Source of the DNA: GCA-2401155 sp045047085
GTDB lineage: Bacteria; Pseudomonadota; Alphaproteobacteria; Rhizobiales; Rhizobiaceae
NCBI GenBank assembly: GCA_045047085.1
Contig: JASFYT010000104.1
Coordinates: forward strand, 10,758-74,757
DNA: 64,000 nucleotides
Direction of reading: 5' to 3'
The position numbers and the translations under genes were made by a program. The notes beneath the pieces were generated by a model. That model worked only from the letters and a program-made list of their open reading frames with translations. It was not told the origin of the DNA and made no database searches. Shown one piece after another: positions 44,835 through 54,351 of this stretch (position 1 is the first letter of the stretch; each line of letters starts with the position of its first letter).

Positions 44835-45643
44835 AGCGTCTTTAAACCTTCTTTGATCATTGCTCCGAGCTGGCCCATCTTACCCCTTCCCTCGCCTCTC
44901 AAAATCAGCTCACCTTTTTCGGTAAAGGCAAACAGTAATCGTTTGCGAGCGAAGAAACGGGCATAATAATAGGTAAATGCAGCACCAAAAAAACCACCTG
45001 CCAAAACATCAGACGGGTAATGTTTGCCAATGCTGGGACGACTGATAATTGCAAGGACAAAGCCAGCGATTAATAGCCAACGAATTTTGGGGAAAAGCAA
45101 CCCCAATGCAATGCCAAGAGCGCCGGCTGTCGTTGCGTGACCGGAAGGAAAGCTGCCATTGATGAATATATCACCAAAACTCAAGGGCTGCCAAATATCT
45201 GTCCCCTGCGAATAATGCGGCCTTGTGCGACCGAAACCCAATTTAAATATATTAACGATAACGCCTGAATAAAAAACAGTGGTGAACAAAAAATACGCAT
45301 AAAGGAACAGTCGGTGCCAGATCATATGTTTGGCGCCTTCAAAGCGATCAGCGGTTAGTACGGACAAGATAATCAGGATCACGCCGGTGGAAATGAGCAA
45401 CCAGTTTGAATTGCCCAAATCGGTGATTGCCTCAAAAAATTCGTTCTTCTTCCAATCAGGCTGCTGCATATTTGCCAAAAAAACCGGATCAACCACCCAT
45501 ACAAACGCTAATACCAGTGCCACAAACACACATAAACCAATCACCAGAACCAGCATTGAAGGAAAGACTGGAAAACGTTCATCGAGACGACGCCGATTTA
45601 CGAAGGCAAAATAGTCGTTTATTTTCTTGATATACCCAGTCAT
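44831..45643 (-). CDS. PAP2-family membrane phosphatase
   Basis: A 270-residue integral membrane phosphatase with the three-part acid phosphatase motif: KLGFGRTRP, then SFPSGHATTAG, then SRPSIGKHYPSDVLAGG. Six hydrophobic segments are seen. Substrates in this family include undecaprenyl pyrophosphate, lipid A phosphates and phosphatidic acid; coupling to murI hints at envelope precursor recycling, which is inference. I chose the ATG at 45643 (MTGYIKKIND) over an 18-codon extension. Confidence 0.88.
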   Translation of the reverse strand: MTGYIKKINDYFAFVNRRRLDERFPVFPSMLVLVIGLCVFVALVLAFVWVVDPVFLANMQQPDWKKNEFFEAITDLGNSNWLLISTGVILIILSVLTADRFEGAKHMIWHRLFLYAYFLFTTVFYSGVIVNIFKLGFGRTRPHYSQGTDIWQPLSFGDIFINGSFPSGHATTAGALGIALGLLFPKIRWLLIAGFVLAIISRPSIGKHYPSDVLAGGFFGAAFTYYYARFFARKRLLFAFTEKGELILRGEGRGKMGQLGAMIKEGLKTL

Positions 45644-45802
45644 TGACACTTCGTTTAAAGCCTCACAGATAGCAAAAAGCCTGCACGAAACGTGCACTCC
45701 CCATATTCATGAATAGCTATATTGGGTCCGCAGGGTCAATCAGAAATGATGATTGATTAGGTTTATACGTGCGAATTGGCCTGCTGAACTGGCTGGCGCA
45801 GC

Positions 45803-46546
45803 TTACCGACTACCTGAAACCCGTTCGATTTCCTCGCGTACAAGGCGCTCTACGAGTGTTGGCAAGTTGTTATCGAGCCATTCGCTTAGCATTGGCCGCA
45901 GCATGGATTCGGTCTTCTCATCGATATTGTCCATCGTCACGCGACGCAATTCCTCAAAGGCTTCGTTTACAATCTGGTCGGTATTTGATGACATTAGAGC
46001 ACCCTTGAATTTCGCCGCTTCATTATTTGCCATAGCTTCATTATCCTGTGTCGAGCTCTTTGAGCTTTGGGCCGGCACCTCGGAAACGGTTTCGGCAATT
46101 GCGGTTTCTTGAGCGGCTTCTTTTACGGTTTCAACTTCTGCAACATCAGAAGATGTATCTACGAATGAAATTGAATCTGCCTGCCCTGTTGCAATGCCAG
46201 CGACAATTCCGGCTTCAAGGTCCTTTGATTGAGATTCGGCCTGTGCCACAATTTTGGGTTTTTTCTCAGCTGCAACGGCAGGTTCGGATTCAATAGCTGC
46301 TTCCTTGACGTTTTCCTTAATCGCAGCCAGGGCACTTTTAATTTCTGCGGCACTAGGAGCAACATTGGGCTTGCTAGTCTGGGGTTTACTAACCTGTGTA
46401 GTTTTTGCGATCTTGATGTCCGGCTTTTTTCCCGGTGCTGCTTCAGCATTTGCTGGAACATCACTGCCGCCATCGTCCGTGATAATTTTCCTGATCGATG
46501 AAAGAATCTCCTCCATGGAAGGTTCTTTCGCTACTGCTTCGCCCAT
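45803..46546 (-). CDS. popZ: Polar organizing protein PopZ-like (DUF2497)
   Basis: A 247-residue protein. The N-terminal motif EPSMEEILSSIRKIITDDGG is the PopZ partner-binding helix. The middle 130 residues are an Ala/Glu/Val-rich disordered linker. The C-terminal oligomerisation helices include LRPMLSEWLDNNLPTLVERL followed by VREEIERVSG. PopZ self-assembles at cell poles and anchors the chromosome origin in Caulobacter. Position next to tolC matches other Hyphomicrobiales. Confidence 0.9.
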   Translation of the reverse strand: MGEAVAKEPSMEEILSSIRKIITDDGGSDVPANAEAAPGKKPDIKIAKTTQVSKPQTSKPNVAPSAAEIKSALAAIKENVKEAAIESEPAVAAEKKPKIVAQAESQSKDLEAGIVAGIATGQADSISFVDTSSDVAEVETVKEAAQETAIAETVSEVPAQSSKSSTQDNEAMANNEAAKFKGALMSSNTDQIVNEAFEELRRVTMDNIDEKTESMLRPMLSEWLDNNLPTLVERLVREEIERVSGSR

Positions 46547-46765
46547 TTTTCATTCTCCGGTGATTGCCAACACTTGTGTTTTGGCGAATCACATTACCGT
46601 TGCCTGCAACTTCCTAAAATACCTGAAACGAGATAAAATTCCTATCGTTTAGAGCAAATTCTGACAAATTTTATGTACATACAGCGAAGAATATTGATGT
46701 TTTGGGCGTGTGTGCGAAATTCAGCAACGAGGCACTGGGCTTTGGGGTCATCAGGGCTGGGGCAA

Positions 46766-48166
46766 TCAGCGTTGGTCGGGCGTTCTCAGTCCGAACCACT
46801 TGTCCTTAACGGCGAAGTAATGATCTTCAGGTTCGTATAATGCAACTTGTAGCCGTAGATTGCTGGCACTCAGACGACCGATTGCAGACATAAGCGCGTA
46901 TCCTGCCACCACTACATCATGGCGGTCGCTGGCAAGGGAAATTTGAGCTGTAATCACATTTTGCTGGGTATTCAAAACGTCCAGAGTTGTACGTTGGCCA
47001 ACCTTACGTTCCTCTACCACTCCGGAAAGTGCCAGGCGTGCGGCGCGTAGCTGGGTTTGATTTGCAATTACCGAGGCGCGTGACGCTTCCAATTGTCCAA
47101 AGGAAGAAACGACCGCTGCGCGCACCTGATCAACGCTTGAATCAACTTGAATGCGCGATTGCCCTAAAGCTTCTTTGTTTTGACGAACCAGTCCTGATGC
47201 CCGTCCGCCCTGATATATGGGAATTCTCAATGTTGCGGTAATTTGAGCTGTATCAGTGATTTGCCCGGTACCATTACCCGCATCGGTACGATCTAAGACA
47301 CCGTCCAGCGTGATGGTCGGCAGCAGGCTGCTTTCAGAAGATTTGACGTTAAAAGCCGCTTGATCCACCAGATGTTGGGTAGATTTGATGGCCGGGTGCT
47401 GACTTAAGGCTATTGCCATTGCAGAACCAAGAGTGCGAGGAAGGCTTTTGTTCAAGCCCCTGGTGTTCTTCAGGTTTTTTGGATCTCTGCCTACGAAACG
47501 GCGAAAGTTGGCCTTGGAAGATTTCAAATTTGCCCTTGAACCATTCAACTGAGCCACGGCTGCGGCCCTGCTTGCTTCAGCTTGCGCTACATCTGTACGG
47601 GTACTTTCTCCGACCTCAAATCGAGCCCGCTCGGAGCGAACCTGTTCGTTCAAAAACTTTAAACTTTGGGCGCGATATCCGGCAATTGCCTGATCACGAA
47701 TAACATCCATATAAGAAGTTGCGCTATCTATCAGAACGTTTTGTTCTGTGTTGCGTAAACTCTCCCGACTGGCTTTAACAGCGGCTCTGGCTGCATTCAC
47801 ATTGTTGAGTGTTTTATTGCTGTCCCACAAAGACTGGGAGATTGTAACGCCGAAACTGCCCGGTGTCGAAGTGCCGGAGCCAAAGCTTGGAACGCGCGTG
47901 GAGATATTTTGTCTTGTAATTTTGGCATTGCCAAATATTTGAGGCCGCCAACCAGACTTGGCAATAGCAACGTTCTCATCAACACCTCTTGTTGCGGCGC
48001 GTTGGGCGTTGAGTGTCGGGTTATTTGCATAGGCTGAAGCAAGCGCACTATTGATGGTTTCCGCAACCGCCATGGTCGGGGTTGCACAAAGCCCAAACAC
48101 CAACCCTGCGTAGATTGCAGTTTTGGTGGCTGCTAATCTGAAAGATATTCTAGTAAAACTACTCAT
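46766..48166 (-). CDS. tolC: TolC family outer membrane efflux protein
   Basis: A 466-residue outer-membrane channel of type I secretion and drug efflux systems. A signal peptide spans AIYAGLVFGLCATPTMAVAE. The two-fold repeated layout is visible in INSALASAYANNPTLNAQRA and MAIALSQHPAIKSTQHLVDQ, and the typical VGQRTTLDVLNTQQNVITAQ is near the end. I chose the ATG at 48166 (MSSFTRISFR). Genes for an inner-membrane partner are not in the window. Confidence 0.94.
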   Translation of the reverse strand: MSSFTRISFRLAATKTAIYAGLVFGLCATPTMAVAETINSALASAYANNPTLNAQRAATRGVDENVAIAKSGWRPQIFGNAKITRQNISTRVPSFGSGTSTPGSFGVTISQSLWDSNKTLNNVNAARAAVKASRESLRNTEQNVLIDSATSYMDVIRDQAIAGYRAQSLKFLNEQVRSERARFEVGESTRTDVAQAEASRAAAVAQLNGSRANLKSSKANFRRFVGRDPKNLKNTRGLNKSLPRTLGSAMAIALSQHPAIKSTQHLVDQAAFNVKSSESSLLPTITLDGVLDRTDAGNGTGQITDTAQITATLRIPIYQGGRASGLVRQNKEALGQSRIQVDSSVDQVRAAVVSSFGQLEASRASVIANQTQLRAARLALSGVVEERKVGQRTTLDVLNTQQNVITAQISLASDRHDVVVAGYALMSAIGRLSASNLRLQVALYEPEDHYFAVKDKWFGLRTPDQR

Positions 48167-48396
48167 TTGCGCTCGCCCAAACCCTCGGTAGAACAGGCTT
48201 GGCACTTTTGTTGCGCGCTACAATATAACGCGCACGCCGCCCTGCACTCAACGTAAATACTATTTGATGTGATCGATATCAAAATAGAAGTCCTCGTATT
48301 CTGTTCAACCTGATTCTCTAATTATACAATTTAATATTCAGAAGGTTAAGATTTCTCCCCCTTCCACATGCATCAAATCCGGACTCGCAACCAAAC

Positions 48397-49062
48397 CTAA
48401 AATACAAACGCGGCCTCTGCCTGAAACCCTGGAAGGGGCTGGATAGCGCAATTAAAGGCGGATTTCCCATTCACAGAATCACCTTCCCTTAAATACAATT
48501 TTGCAACAGCAGCATTGCCGATACCTTCAACTGCGATAAGGCGGCCCTTATCTTTTAGTTGATCGAAAATCACATCGGGAACCTTATCCACGGCTCCACC
48601 GATGAAAATAACATCGTAGGGTCCTTCGCTGGCATAACCTTCAGCAAGTGAGCCTCTCACAACAACTGCGCTGTGATATCCAAGTTTATTCAGCTTTGTA
48701 GAAGCAAAATCAGCAAGCGCCTCGTCTTCTTCGACAGCAACTACAGAGGTGCACATTTGTGACATCACTGCAGAAGAGTACCCACTACCGCAGCCTATAT
48801 CCAATACCATGTCGTCCTTTTGAAGATTGGCCAATTGCAGCAAACGTGCAAGTTGCCCCCCTTCCATTAAGGAGCGATCGCTATTGCACAGGGCGCGCAG
48901 AGAAATATCTTCATCGATATAGGCGAGAGGTTGAGATTCTGATGCTACAAATTCTTCGCGCGGCACCGACAACATCGCCTCAAGCAAAACATGATCGGTC
49001 ACATCCACGGTGCGGACCTGACAATCCACCATCGTTGTTCGTGCCTTGGAAAAATCAATCAT
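48397..49062 (-). CDS. Protein-L-isoaspartate O-methyltransferase family protein
   Basis: A 221-residue AdoMet methyltransferase of the PCMT family, which repairs isoaspartyl residues. Motif I is MVLDIGCGSGYSSAVMSQM; the N-terminal half has SVPREEFVASESQPLAYIDE and GGQLARLLQLANLQ. The C-terminus differs from E. coli Pcm and is the alphaproteobacterial form that lies beside tolC. I chose the ATG at 49062 (MIDFSKARTTMVDCQVRT), where the conserved VDCQVR begins. Confidence 0.88.
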   Translation of the reverse strand: MIDFSKARTTMVDCQVRTVDVTDHVLLEAMLSVPREEFVASESQPLAYIDEDISLRALCNSDRSLMEGGQLARLLQLANLQKDDMVLDIGCGSGYSSAVMSQMCTSVVAVEEDEALADFASTKLNKLGYHSAVVVRGSLAEGYASEGPYDVIFIGGAVDKVPDVIFDQLKDKGRLIAVEGIGNAAVAKLYLREGDSVNGKSAFNCAIQPLPGFQAEAAFVF

Positions 49063-49175
49063 GCAACAATTGCTCCGCATTGCAAATGAATCAGTAATTA
49101 CAACCCATATCACCCCCCTTGGTGAATTTGCAATTATAATAATGTCGGGGCTGAGTAACTTTCTATAAAAGTGCC

Positions 49176-49700
49176 TCAGTTAGCGATGAACCTTTCCACA
49201 TCACCTGTCAGCACGTTCCAATCCGTAAACTCGTGGTCTTTTGAAGGGGCATCCATTGAAGGGTCTTTAATTACGATGTGTTCAAGTATGTGCTCCTCGT
49301 AATAGCCGTATTCGCCGTGGCGCACGGCACCGGCCACCAGCAAAGCTTTTTTGGGAGTCCAGCCTGTATATTTGGCAAAGCTGTCCACATACCCTTGAGC
49401 ATCAATCATCCCGTCGTCGAATGCTGCTGCCAAACTTACAGAAATAAATAATGCTGGTTTTGAGCGAAGTTCTTCAAGATGGGACAGAACGAAAAGTTCC
49501 ATGGTTTCTTGATGGCGTTCCACATGGACGGACCCTGCAACAATAATCTTATCAAATGCTGCCGGATGCAAATCACCCAAAAGGCCCGATGTATCAAAGA
49601 CTGCCACATCATGGCCCATTTCCGTTACCTGCTTGGTAACAGTTTTTACGATTTTTCGGGTCTGCCCTTCGGTTGATCCATAAGCAATCAAAACCTTCAT
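49176..49700 (-). CDS. Flavodoxin-domain (HemG-like) protein
   Basis: A 174-residue flavodoxin-fold protein. The FMN phosphate loop is YGSTEGQTRKI at the N-terminus, followed by IIVAGSVHVERHQETMELFV and GAVRHGEYGYYEEHILEHIV. It is similar in layout to menaquinone-dependent protoporphyrinogen oxidase HemG, but that activity is not shown by sequence alone. It appears to be a single gene with a ribosome site GGAGAG before the ATG. Confidence 0.8.
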   Translation of the reverse strand: MKVLIAYGSTEGQTRKIVKTVTKQVTEMGHDVAVFDTSGLLGDLHPAAFDKIIVAGSVHVERHQETMELFVLSHLEELRSKPALFISVSLAAAFDDGMIDAQGYVDSFAKYTGWTPKKALLVAGAVRHGEYGYYEEHILEHIVIKDPSMDAPSKDHEFTDWNVLTGDVERFIAN

Positions 49701-49989
49701 TAGGTCTCTCCTATTTTATCTAAACCTTGTGGAAAGCCATCTTAGGATACAGGCTGGTAACCGTTATGTCGAGCATTGTGAAAGTCTCCACGTCAACAGG
49801 ACTCAGTTAACGATATATAAACCATATCGGTTAATACATGTGCCGACGGAAGCTCGGATTGAGAAATTCAACGGCATGAAGCCCCGCTTTCGTATTGGCT
49901 TTGATTCAATTTAAAAATTCATTTAGCTGGGCAATTTTCTCTGCCTCCCACAAGCATATTATTTACCAGTGCATTTTTCAGGACATTTT

Positions 49990-52377
49990 ATGACCTACGA
50001 AAACAGTAGTGCAGACAATACAAACTCGACCAAATCAGGCTTTCACCCCAATATCAAACAAAGACTGTTTATGGGCTTTTCCATAATGACCTTGTTGTTA
50101 GTGATCGCAGTTTCCGTAACAGTATGGGAGGTGTCAGGTATCAAACAAACAACGGACAGAATAGTAAGTCTGCGCACACCTACAGCTCAAGCGAGCGCAT
50201 CACTAATTAGTCACATAAACGCCTCTCTTGCCAATCTGCGTGGTTGGATGTTGACTGGCAATGCAACTTTCAAAGATCGACGGAATAATACGTGGAAAGA
50301 CATTGCAAGTGTTCAAGGTGACATGGATAAGTTGTCAAAGAGCTGGACCAATCCGGCCAATGTGGAAAAATGGCAAGAGTTCAAGTCAATTTTGGCTGAA
50401 TTTAAAATTGCTCAGGAGAAAGTTGAAGCCATAGCCAAATCTTCGGATGAACAACCAGCACTTAAGATGTTGGTTACCGATGCAGCACCGCAGGCGGCAA
50501 TCATGTCTTCCAAGATTACTGAGGTTATCAATATGGAATTATCCAATGATGGTAATGCTCAGGGTAACCGGGTGCAATTGCTCGGAATGATGGCTGATGT
50601 GCGTGGCACGCTCGGTCTCGGGCTTGCCAATATCCGTGCTTATCTGCTGACCGGGAACGCCAAATTTGAAAAGAGTTATAATAAACTCTGGGAAAAGAAC
50701 AGTAGGCGTTTTGCTGATCTTAAAAATTCGTCCCATCAGCTGTCTTCCGGGCAAAAAAAGGCATTTGAAGAATTTTCTGCAGCACGTGAAATATTCTCGG
50801 CAATTCCAGCAACAATGTTTGGAATTCGCGGTTCCGAGAAATGGAACATGGCGAATTATACACTTGTTGCTGAGGCGGCACCACGGGCAGGAAAACTCCT
50901 TACCATTTTGGGTGGCGAAAAGCAGGCAGATGGCTCGCGCATCGGCGGTATGGTGAAAAATCAAAGCAAATTGTTAATCAGTGATTCTAACCAAAATGCA
51001 GACATGATATCCAGCTTACTTATAATGCAGTGGGTGCTGTTGGCGCTTGGTTTGCTTATGGGAGGTGCAATCTCATGGTTTATTGTTAAAACAATCTCTC
51101 CACCACTTACAAACATGACTACGGCTATGAACAAACTCGCTGAAGGTGATCTGGAAATTGTTGTCCCAGGCACTGAGCGTCACGATGAAATCGGTGAGAT
51201 GGCTGGTGCGGTGCAAATATTCAAAGAAAATGCACTAAACAATAAGCGACTGGAAGCCGAACAAATAGAACAGAAAAAACTGGCAGAAGAACGCGAAAAA
51301 ATTGCTCAAGAAGAAGCAATTGCCGGTGAGCGTCAAATGGTTTCCGACGTCTTTGGCAGGGCAATGTCTTCTATTGCAGAAAAAGACCTGAGTTACCGGA
51401 TCAATGAGGATCTTCCCGAAGCATATCTTAAACTCAAAGATGACTTTAATGATGCCATTGAGGGGCTTGCGGGAACTATTGACCAAATTGGGGAGACGTC
51501 AGCGAAAATTCTTGATGGTTCCAAGGAAATCAATTCTGCTTCGGCTAACCTATCAAGGCGCACAGAGACACAGGCAGCCTCTGTGGAAGAAACAGCCGCG
51601 GCCGTTGAACAAATCACAGCAACAGTCAAGACATCAACCACAAGTGCTGAGGAAGCAGGCAATGTTGTTGCGAGAACCCAAGCAAGTGCTGAGCGTTCAG
51701 GCGAAGTTGTTGCGGAAGCTGTGCAAGCCATGGAAAGGATTGAGAAATCTTCCGACGAGATCGCCAATATCATTGGCGTTATTGACGAAATTTCCTTCCA
51801 GACCAATCTTCTGGCACTGAACGCAGGGGTTGAAGCTGCGCGTGCAGGTGATGCAGGCAGAGGCTTTGCGGTGGTTGCGCAGGAAGTGCGTGAACTGGCG
51901 CAACGTTCTGCAGAAGCTGCCAAGGAAATCAAAACCCTGATCACCGCTTCAGGTAATGAAGTAAAAAATGGTGTTGAACTGGTAAACCAAACCGGTACAG
52001 CACTTGAATCCATCGTTACTGAGGTTCAGGAGATACATACATACGTGTCTGCCATTGTTGAGGCTGCGCGTGAGCAATCAACAGGGCTTCAGGAAATCAA
52101 TCAGTCGGTTAATACGATTGATGAAGGCACCCAGCAAAATGCTGCCATGGCAGAACAATCGACCGCAGCCAGCAACACCCTCGCGGGTGATGTAGTGAAG
52201 ATTGATAAAATGCTTGGCCATTTCAATACGGGTAAATCATCCAACCCTAAAACGAAGGCTATTACCGAGGTGCCTGCGGCATCTGAAATTGCGAACAACA
52301 ATCAAAGACCGAAAGTTGCCGCTAAAGTTGCAATCGGAAATGCAGCCATTGCTGCTGAGGAATGGAATGAATTTTAG
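49990..52377 (+). CDS. Methyl-accepting chemotaxis protein
   Basis: A 795-residue transmembrane chemoreceptor. There are two transmembrane helices (near 25-47, FSIMTLLLVIAVSVTVWEVS, and near 340-360, LLIMQWVLLALGLLMGGAIS) with a helical periplasmic sensor between. A HAMP region and linker follow, then a signalling domain with the hairpin tip VIDEISFQTNLLALNAGVEA followed by ARAGDAGRGFAVVAQEVREL. The extreme C-terminus EEWNEF fits the xWxxF tether bound by CheR/CheB. AGGA lies seven bases before the chosen ATG. The ligand is unknown. Confidence 0.95.
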   Translation: MTYENSSADNTNSTKSGFHPNIKQRLFMGFSIMTLLLVIAVSVTVWEVSGIKQTTDRIVSLRTPTAQASASLISHINASLANLRGWMLTGNATFKDRRNNTWKDIASVQGDMDKLSKSWTNPANVEKWQEFKSILAEFKIAQEKVEAIAKSSDEQPALKMLVTDAAPQAAIMSSKITEVINMELSNDGNAQGNRVQLLGMMADVRGTLGLGLANIRAYLLTGNAKFEKSYNKLWEKNSRRFADLKNSSHQLSSGQKKAFEEFSAAREIFSAIPATMFGIRGSEKWNMANYTLVAEAAPRAGKLLTILGGEKQADGSRIGGMVKNQSKLLISDSNQNADMISSLLIMQWVLLALGLLMGGAISWFIVKTISPPLTNMTTAMNKLAEGDLEIVVPGTERHDEIGEMAGAVQIFKENALNNKRLEAEQIEQKKLAEEREKIAQEEAIAGERQMVSDVFGRAMSSIAEKDLSYRINEDLPEAYLKLKDDFNDAIEGLAGTIDQIGETSAKILDGSKEINSASANLSRRTETQAASVEETAAAVEQITATVKTSTTSAEEAGNVVARTQASAERSGEVVAEAVQAMERIEKSSDEIANIIGVIDEISFQTNLLALNAGVEAARAGDAGRGFAVVAQEVRELAQRSAEAAKEIKTLITASGNEVKNGVELVNQTGTALESIVTEVQEIHTYVSAIVEAAREQSTGLQEINQSVNTIDEGTQQNAAMAEQSTAASNTLAGDVVKIDKMLGHFNTGKSSNPKTKAITEVPAASEIANNNQRPKVAAKVAIGNAAIAAEEWNEF

Positions 52378-52423
52378 ACCTCTGCCAATAACGGGTTCCT
52401 AAGACCTACACAACTGAAATACT

Positions 52424-52456
52424 AAGCCCGCTGGTCGAAATGTCTGCGGGCTTTTT
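52424..52456 (+). terminator. Rho-independent terminator of the chemoreceptor gene
   Basis: AAGCCCGC (52424-52431) pairs with GCGGGCTT (52446-52453), followed by a T-run, about 50 bases after the stop codon. It may also serve the convergent VPLPA-CTERM gene. Confidence 0.85.
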
Positions 52457-52459
52457 AAT

Positions 52460-53044
52460 TTATGATGCTCTACGTTTCCTGCGCCAGCCAAGTAAGCCCA
52501 AAAGAGCGATGCCTGTGCCAAAAAGTGGCAGCGCTGCGGGAACAGGAACGGCGGTGGGCAAGACACCAAAAGCCGTAAAATGGCTAATTGCTTTATTATC
52601 ACCAACCGTAACGTTGCTGAACATATTATTGAAATAAAGGTTGGTTGGGACATTACCGTCAACAACCAAAAGAGCCAACATTAATTCCGGACTAAAACCG
52701 ACACTTGCTGTGAGCAACTCACCGTCTCCATCAAGGCTGACATTGCTTAATCTAAATGTCGAATTTGGAGTGGCTGGGTTTTCACCGTTAGCAGCATATT
52801 GCCCGTTGCTCATCTGAAGTGAGGTATCGAGTTTGCCTAGATAAACAAGTGAATCGATGTCAAAATTCACGACACCACCATTAAAAACAAAATCATGGAG
52901 CGCTATTTTTGAAGCAGCTAGTTCATTTGCCGGGTTGTTTGTTTTAGCCAGCGTAATCACAGAAGCCTGTGTCGCGCCCGAGAGGAACAAAAGAACAGCG
53001 CACGCACAGAACACATATTTAGCGCTTTTAAACAGGTACAACAT
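52460..53044 (-). CDS. Secreted protein with VPLPA-type C-terminal sorting signal (1)
   Basis: A 194-residue exported protein with a signal peptide (YVFCACAVLLFLSGATQASV), a beta-rich middle of unknown family, and a C-terminal sorting tail: VPVPAALPLFGTG, a hydrophobic helix IALLGLLGW and a basic end RRKRRAS. This three-part tail is the VPLPA-CTERM/PEP-CTERM-like signal processed by exosortases. No exosortase gene is visible in this window. It is the first of four such genes within 6.6 kb. Confidence 0.85.
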   Translation of the reverse strand: MLYLFKSAKYVFCACAVLLFLSGATQASVITLAKTNNPANELAASKIALHDFVFNGGVVNFDIDSLVYLGKLDTSLQMSNGQYAANGENPATPNSTFRLSNVSLDGDGELLTASVGFSPELMLALLVVDGNVPTNLYFNNMFSNVTVGDNKAISHFTAFGVLPTAVPVPAALPLFGTGIALLGLLGWRRKRRAS

Positions 53045-53218
53045 TACAACCCTACTTCACTAACTTGGCGCCACACCATGCTGCTTATTTCGGCAAAATG
53101 GGCACGATTGGCCATTTTTTTTAAGTGGTTAAAGTATTGTCCTCAGAAAAAGGCACCACTTATTGCACCTACAAACTGGCTGATTAGAATCTGATTATGC
53201 AACAAGGATTGGAAAAAA

Positions 53219-53294
53219 TGGCTCCCCGAGCAAGACTCGAACTTGCGACAAAGCGGTTAACAGCCGCTTGCTCTACCAACTGAGCTATCGGGGA
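53219..53294 (-). tRNA. tRNA-Asn (anticodon GTT)
   Basis: The minus strand gives TCCCCGATAGCTCAGTTGG, an anticodon loop CTGTTAA (GTT at 53261-53259), the T-loop GTTCGAGTC and an encoded CCA. Acceptor TCCCCGA pairs with TCGGGGA. Confidence 0.97.
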
Positions 53295-53513
53295 ACAGCT
53301 ACTTAAGCATGTGGCCATATAGCAAACGCAATGATGATTTGCCAAGCGCTAATTTCGCTTTTATGAAAAAATTTCTTTGTAAGTATTCTTTTAAGGTTTT
53401 CTAGATATTCCCAACATTATCAATTATCTGTGATATTTTATATATTTCAGCATTGGCAAGGCGTCTAGGCTCTGTTATGAGCAGCCGTTCGCTTGATGAA
53501 TTGTTTGGAAAAT

Positions 53514-53587
53514 GGCCTCGTGGCGGAGTGGTTACGTAGAGGATTGCAAATCCTCGCACCCCGGTTCGATTCCGGGCGAGGCCTCCA
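53514..53587 (+). tRNA. tRNA-Cys (anticodon GCA)
   Basis: The acceptor stem GGCCTCG pairs with CGAGGCC, the loop TTGCAAA has GCA at 53546-53548, and CCA is encoded at 53585-53587. Its 3' end recurs, degenerate, at 57590-57609. Confidence 0.97.
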
Positions 53588-53588
53588 A
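53569..53588 (+). repeat. tRNA-Cys 3' end, candidate old attachment site (left copy)
   Basis: Twenty bases at the tRNA 3' end match 57590-57609 with one difference (G versus A at the tenth base). Upstream similarity continues with small changes. This pattern fits an ancient integration. Confidence 0.5.
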
Positions 53589-53600
53589 ACACATTGAAAT

Positions 53601-53674
53601 CGTTACACTTTTTGTGTAACGTTTCTAAAAACCACCCCTATATATATCAATACGTTACACACCCCTGTGTAACG
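53601..53674. repeat. Two CGTTACAC/GTGTAACG palindromes beside tRNA-Cys
   Basis: CGTTACAC at 53601-53608 faces GTGTAACG at 53614-53621 (5-base spacer). The same pair recurs at 53653-53660 and 53667-53674 (6-base spacer). They could be operator sites or a relic of an element origin; the heptamer differs by one base from the GCTACAC array of the first island. Confidence 0.5.
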
Positions 53675-53859
53675 TTTATCCGCCTCTCTCATTGGGAGGG
53701 CTGGTTAGATGGCCAGCAACGAAGAACCAGAAAATTCAAAAAAAAGAACTGCTTGATTTTCCAGTTTTTCGTCGCTTTTCTGTTCGCTGGTGTAAAAATC
53801 AGTGAATGGAACGAAGAAAACGGATTCCAGAAAAATATTGATATGATTGGTAAGCGGAA

Positions 53860-54153
53860 CTAATACCCATAAAGTTCAAATTTTTCCCCCAATACCCCTC
53901 TAGCAATCTCCCCATGGGGTAAGCCTGCATTACTGACTTTCACACCGGTATTGGAAGACACGCATTTTGGGCATTTCTGCCAAAGGTTCATTCCCGGCCC
54001 CAGGACCACATCATTCATTCGCTCAAGGTGTTCCAGTTCAAACGGCTCAACCGCCCCACAGAGATGTTCATTACAATCAAAGCAGATTGTGCTGTTTTAA
54101 ATCAACCCGCTTATTGTGGTGTAAACTGGGGCGTTCTCGGAGGTGTTTGACAT
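53860..54153 (-). pseudogene. Possible zinc-ribbon protein gene with one in-frame stop
   Basis: From an ATG at 54153 the minus frame reads MSNTSENAPVYTTISGLI, a TAA stop at codon 19, then continues open for 78 codons. The later part reads ICFDCNEHLCGAVEPFELEH, LERMNDVVLGPGMNLWQKCP and KCVSSNTG. Two Cys-X2-Cys pairs suggest a zinc ribbon. It may be a gene killed by a single nonsense change, or two unrelated frames. I do not recognise the family. Confidence 0.3.
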
Positions 54154-54351
54154 GGACAATCCTTGTTCCGGTATTTGCCTTATGCCGTAGTGCAAAAATT
54201 ACCAGTTAGTAGATCAATTTGCAGTCATCATCATGAATGTGAAATCCTCCAAATTTGACAAAGAACCAACGTTGGTTCAGCATACGTTTGGCTGGTTTTT
54301 TGAAACTGGCTAAAGGGGCATCGTTTATCGATAAGATACAGGGAGGATATT

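Noticed and set aside
53594..53863. 89-codon plus frame after tRNA-Cys
   Set aside because: It runs through the palindromic repeats and has no protein-like pattern beyond a chance hydrophobic run.
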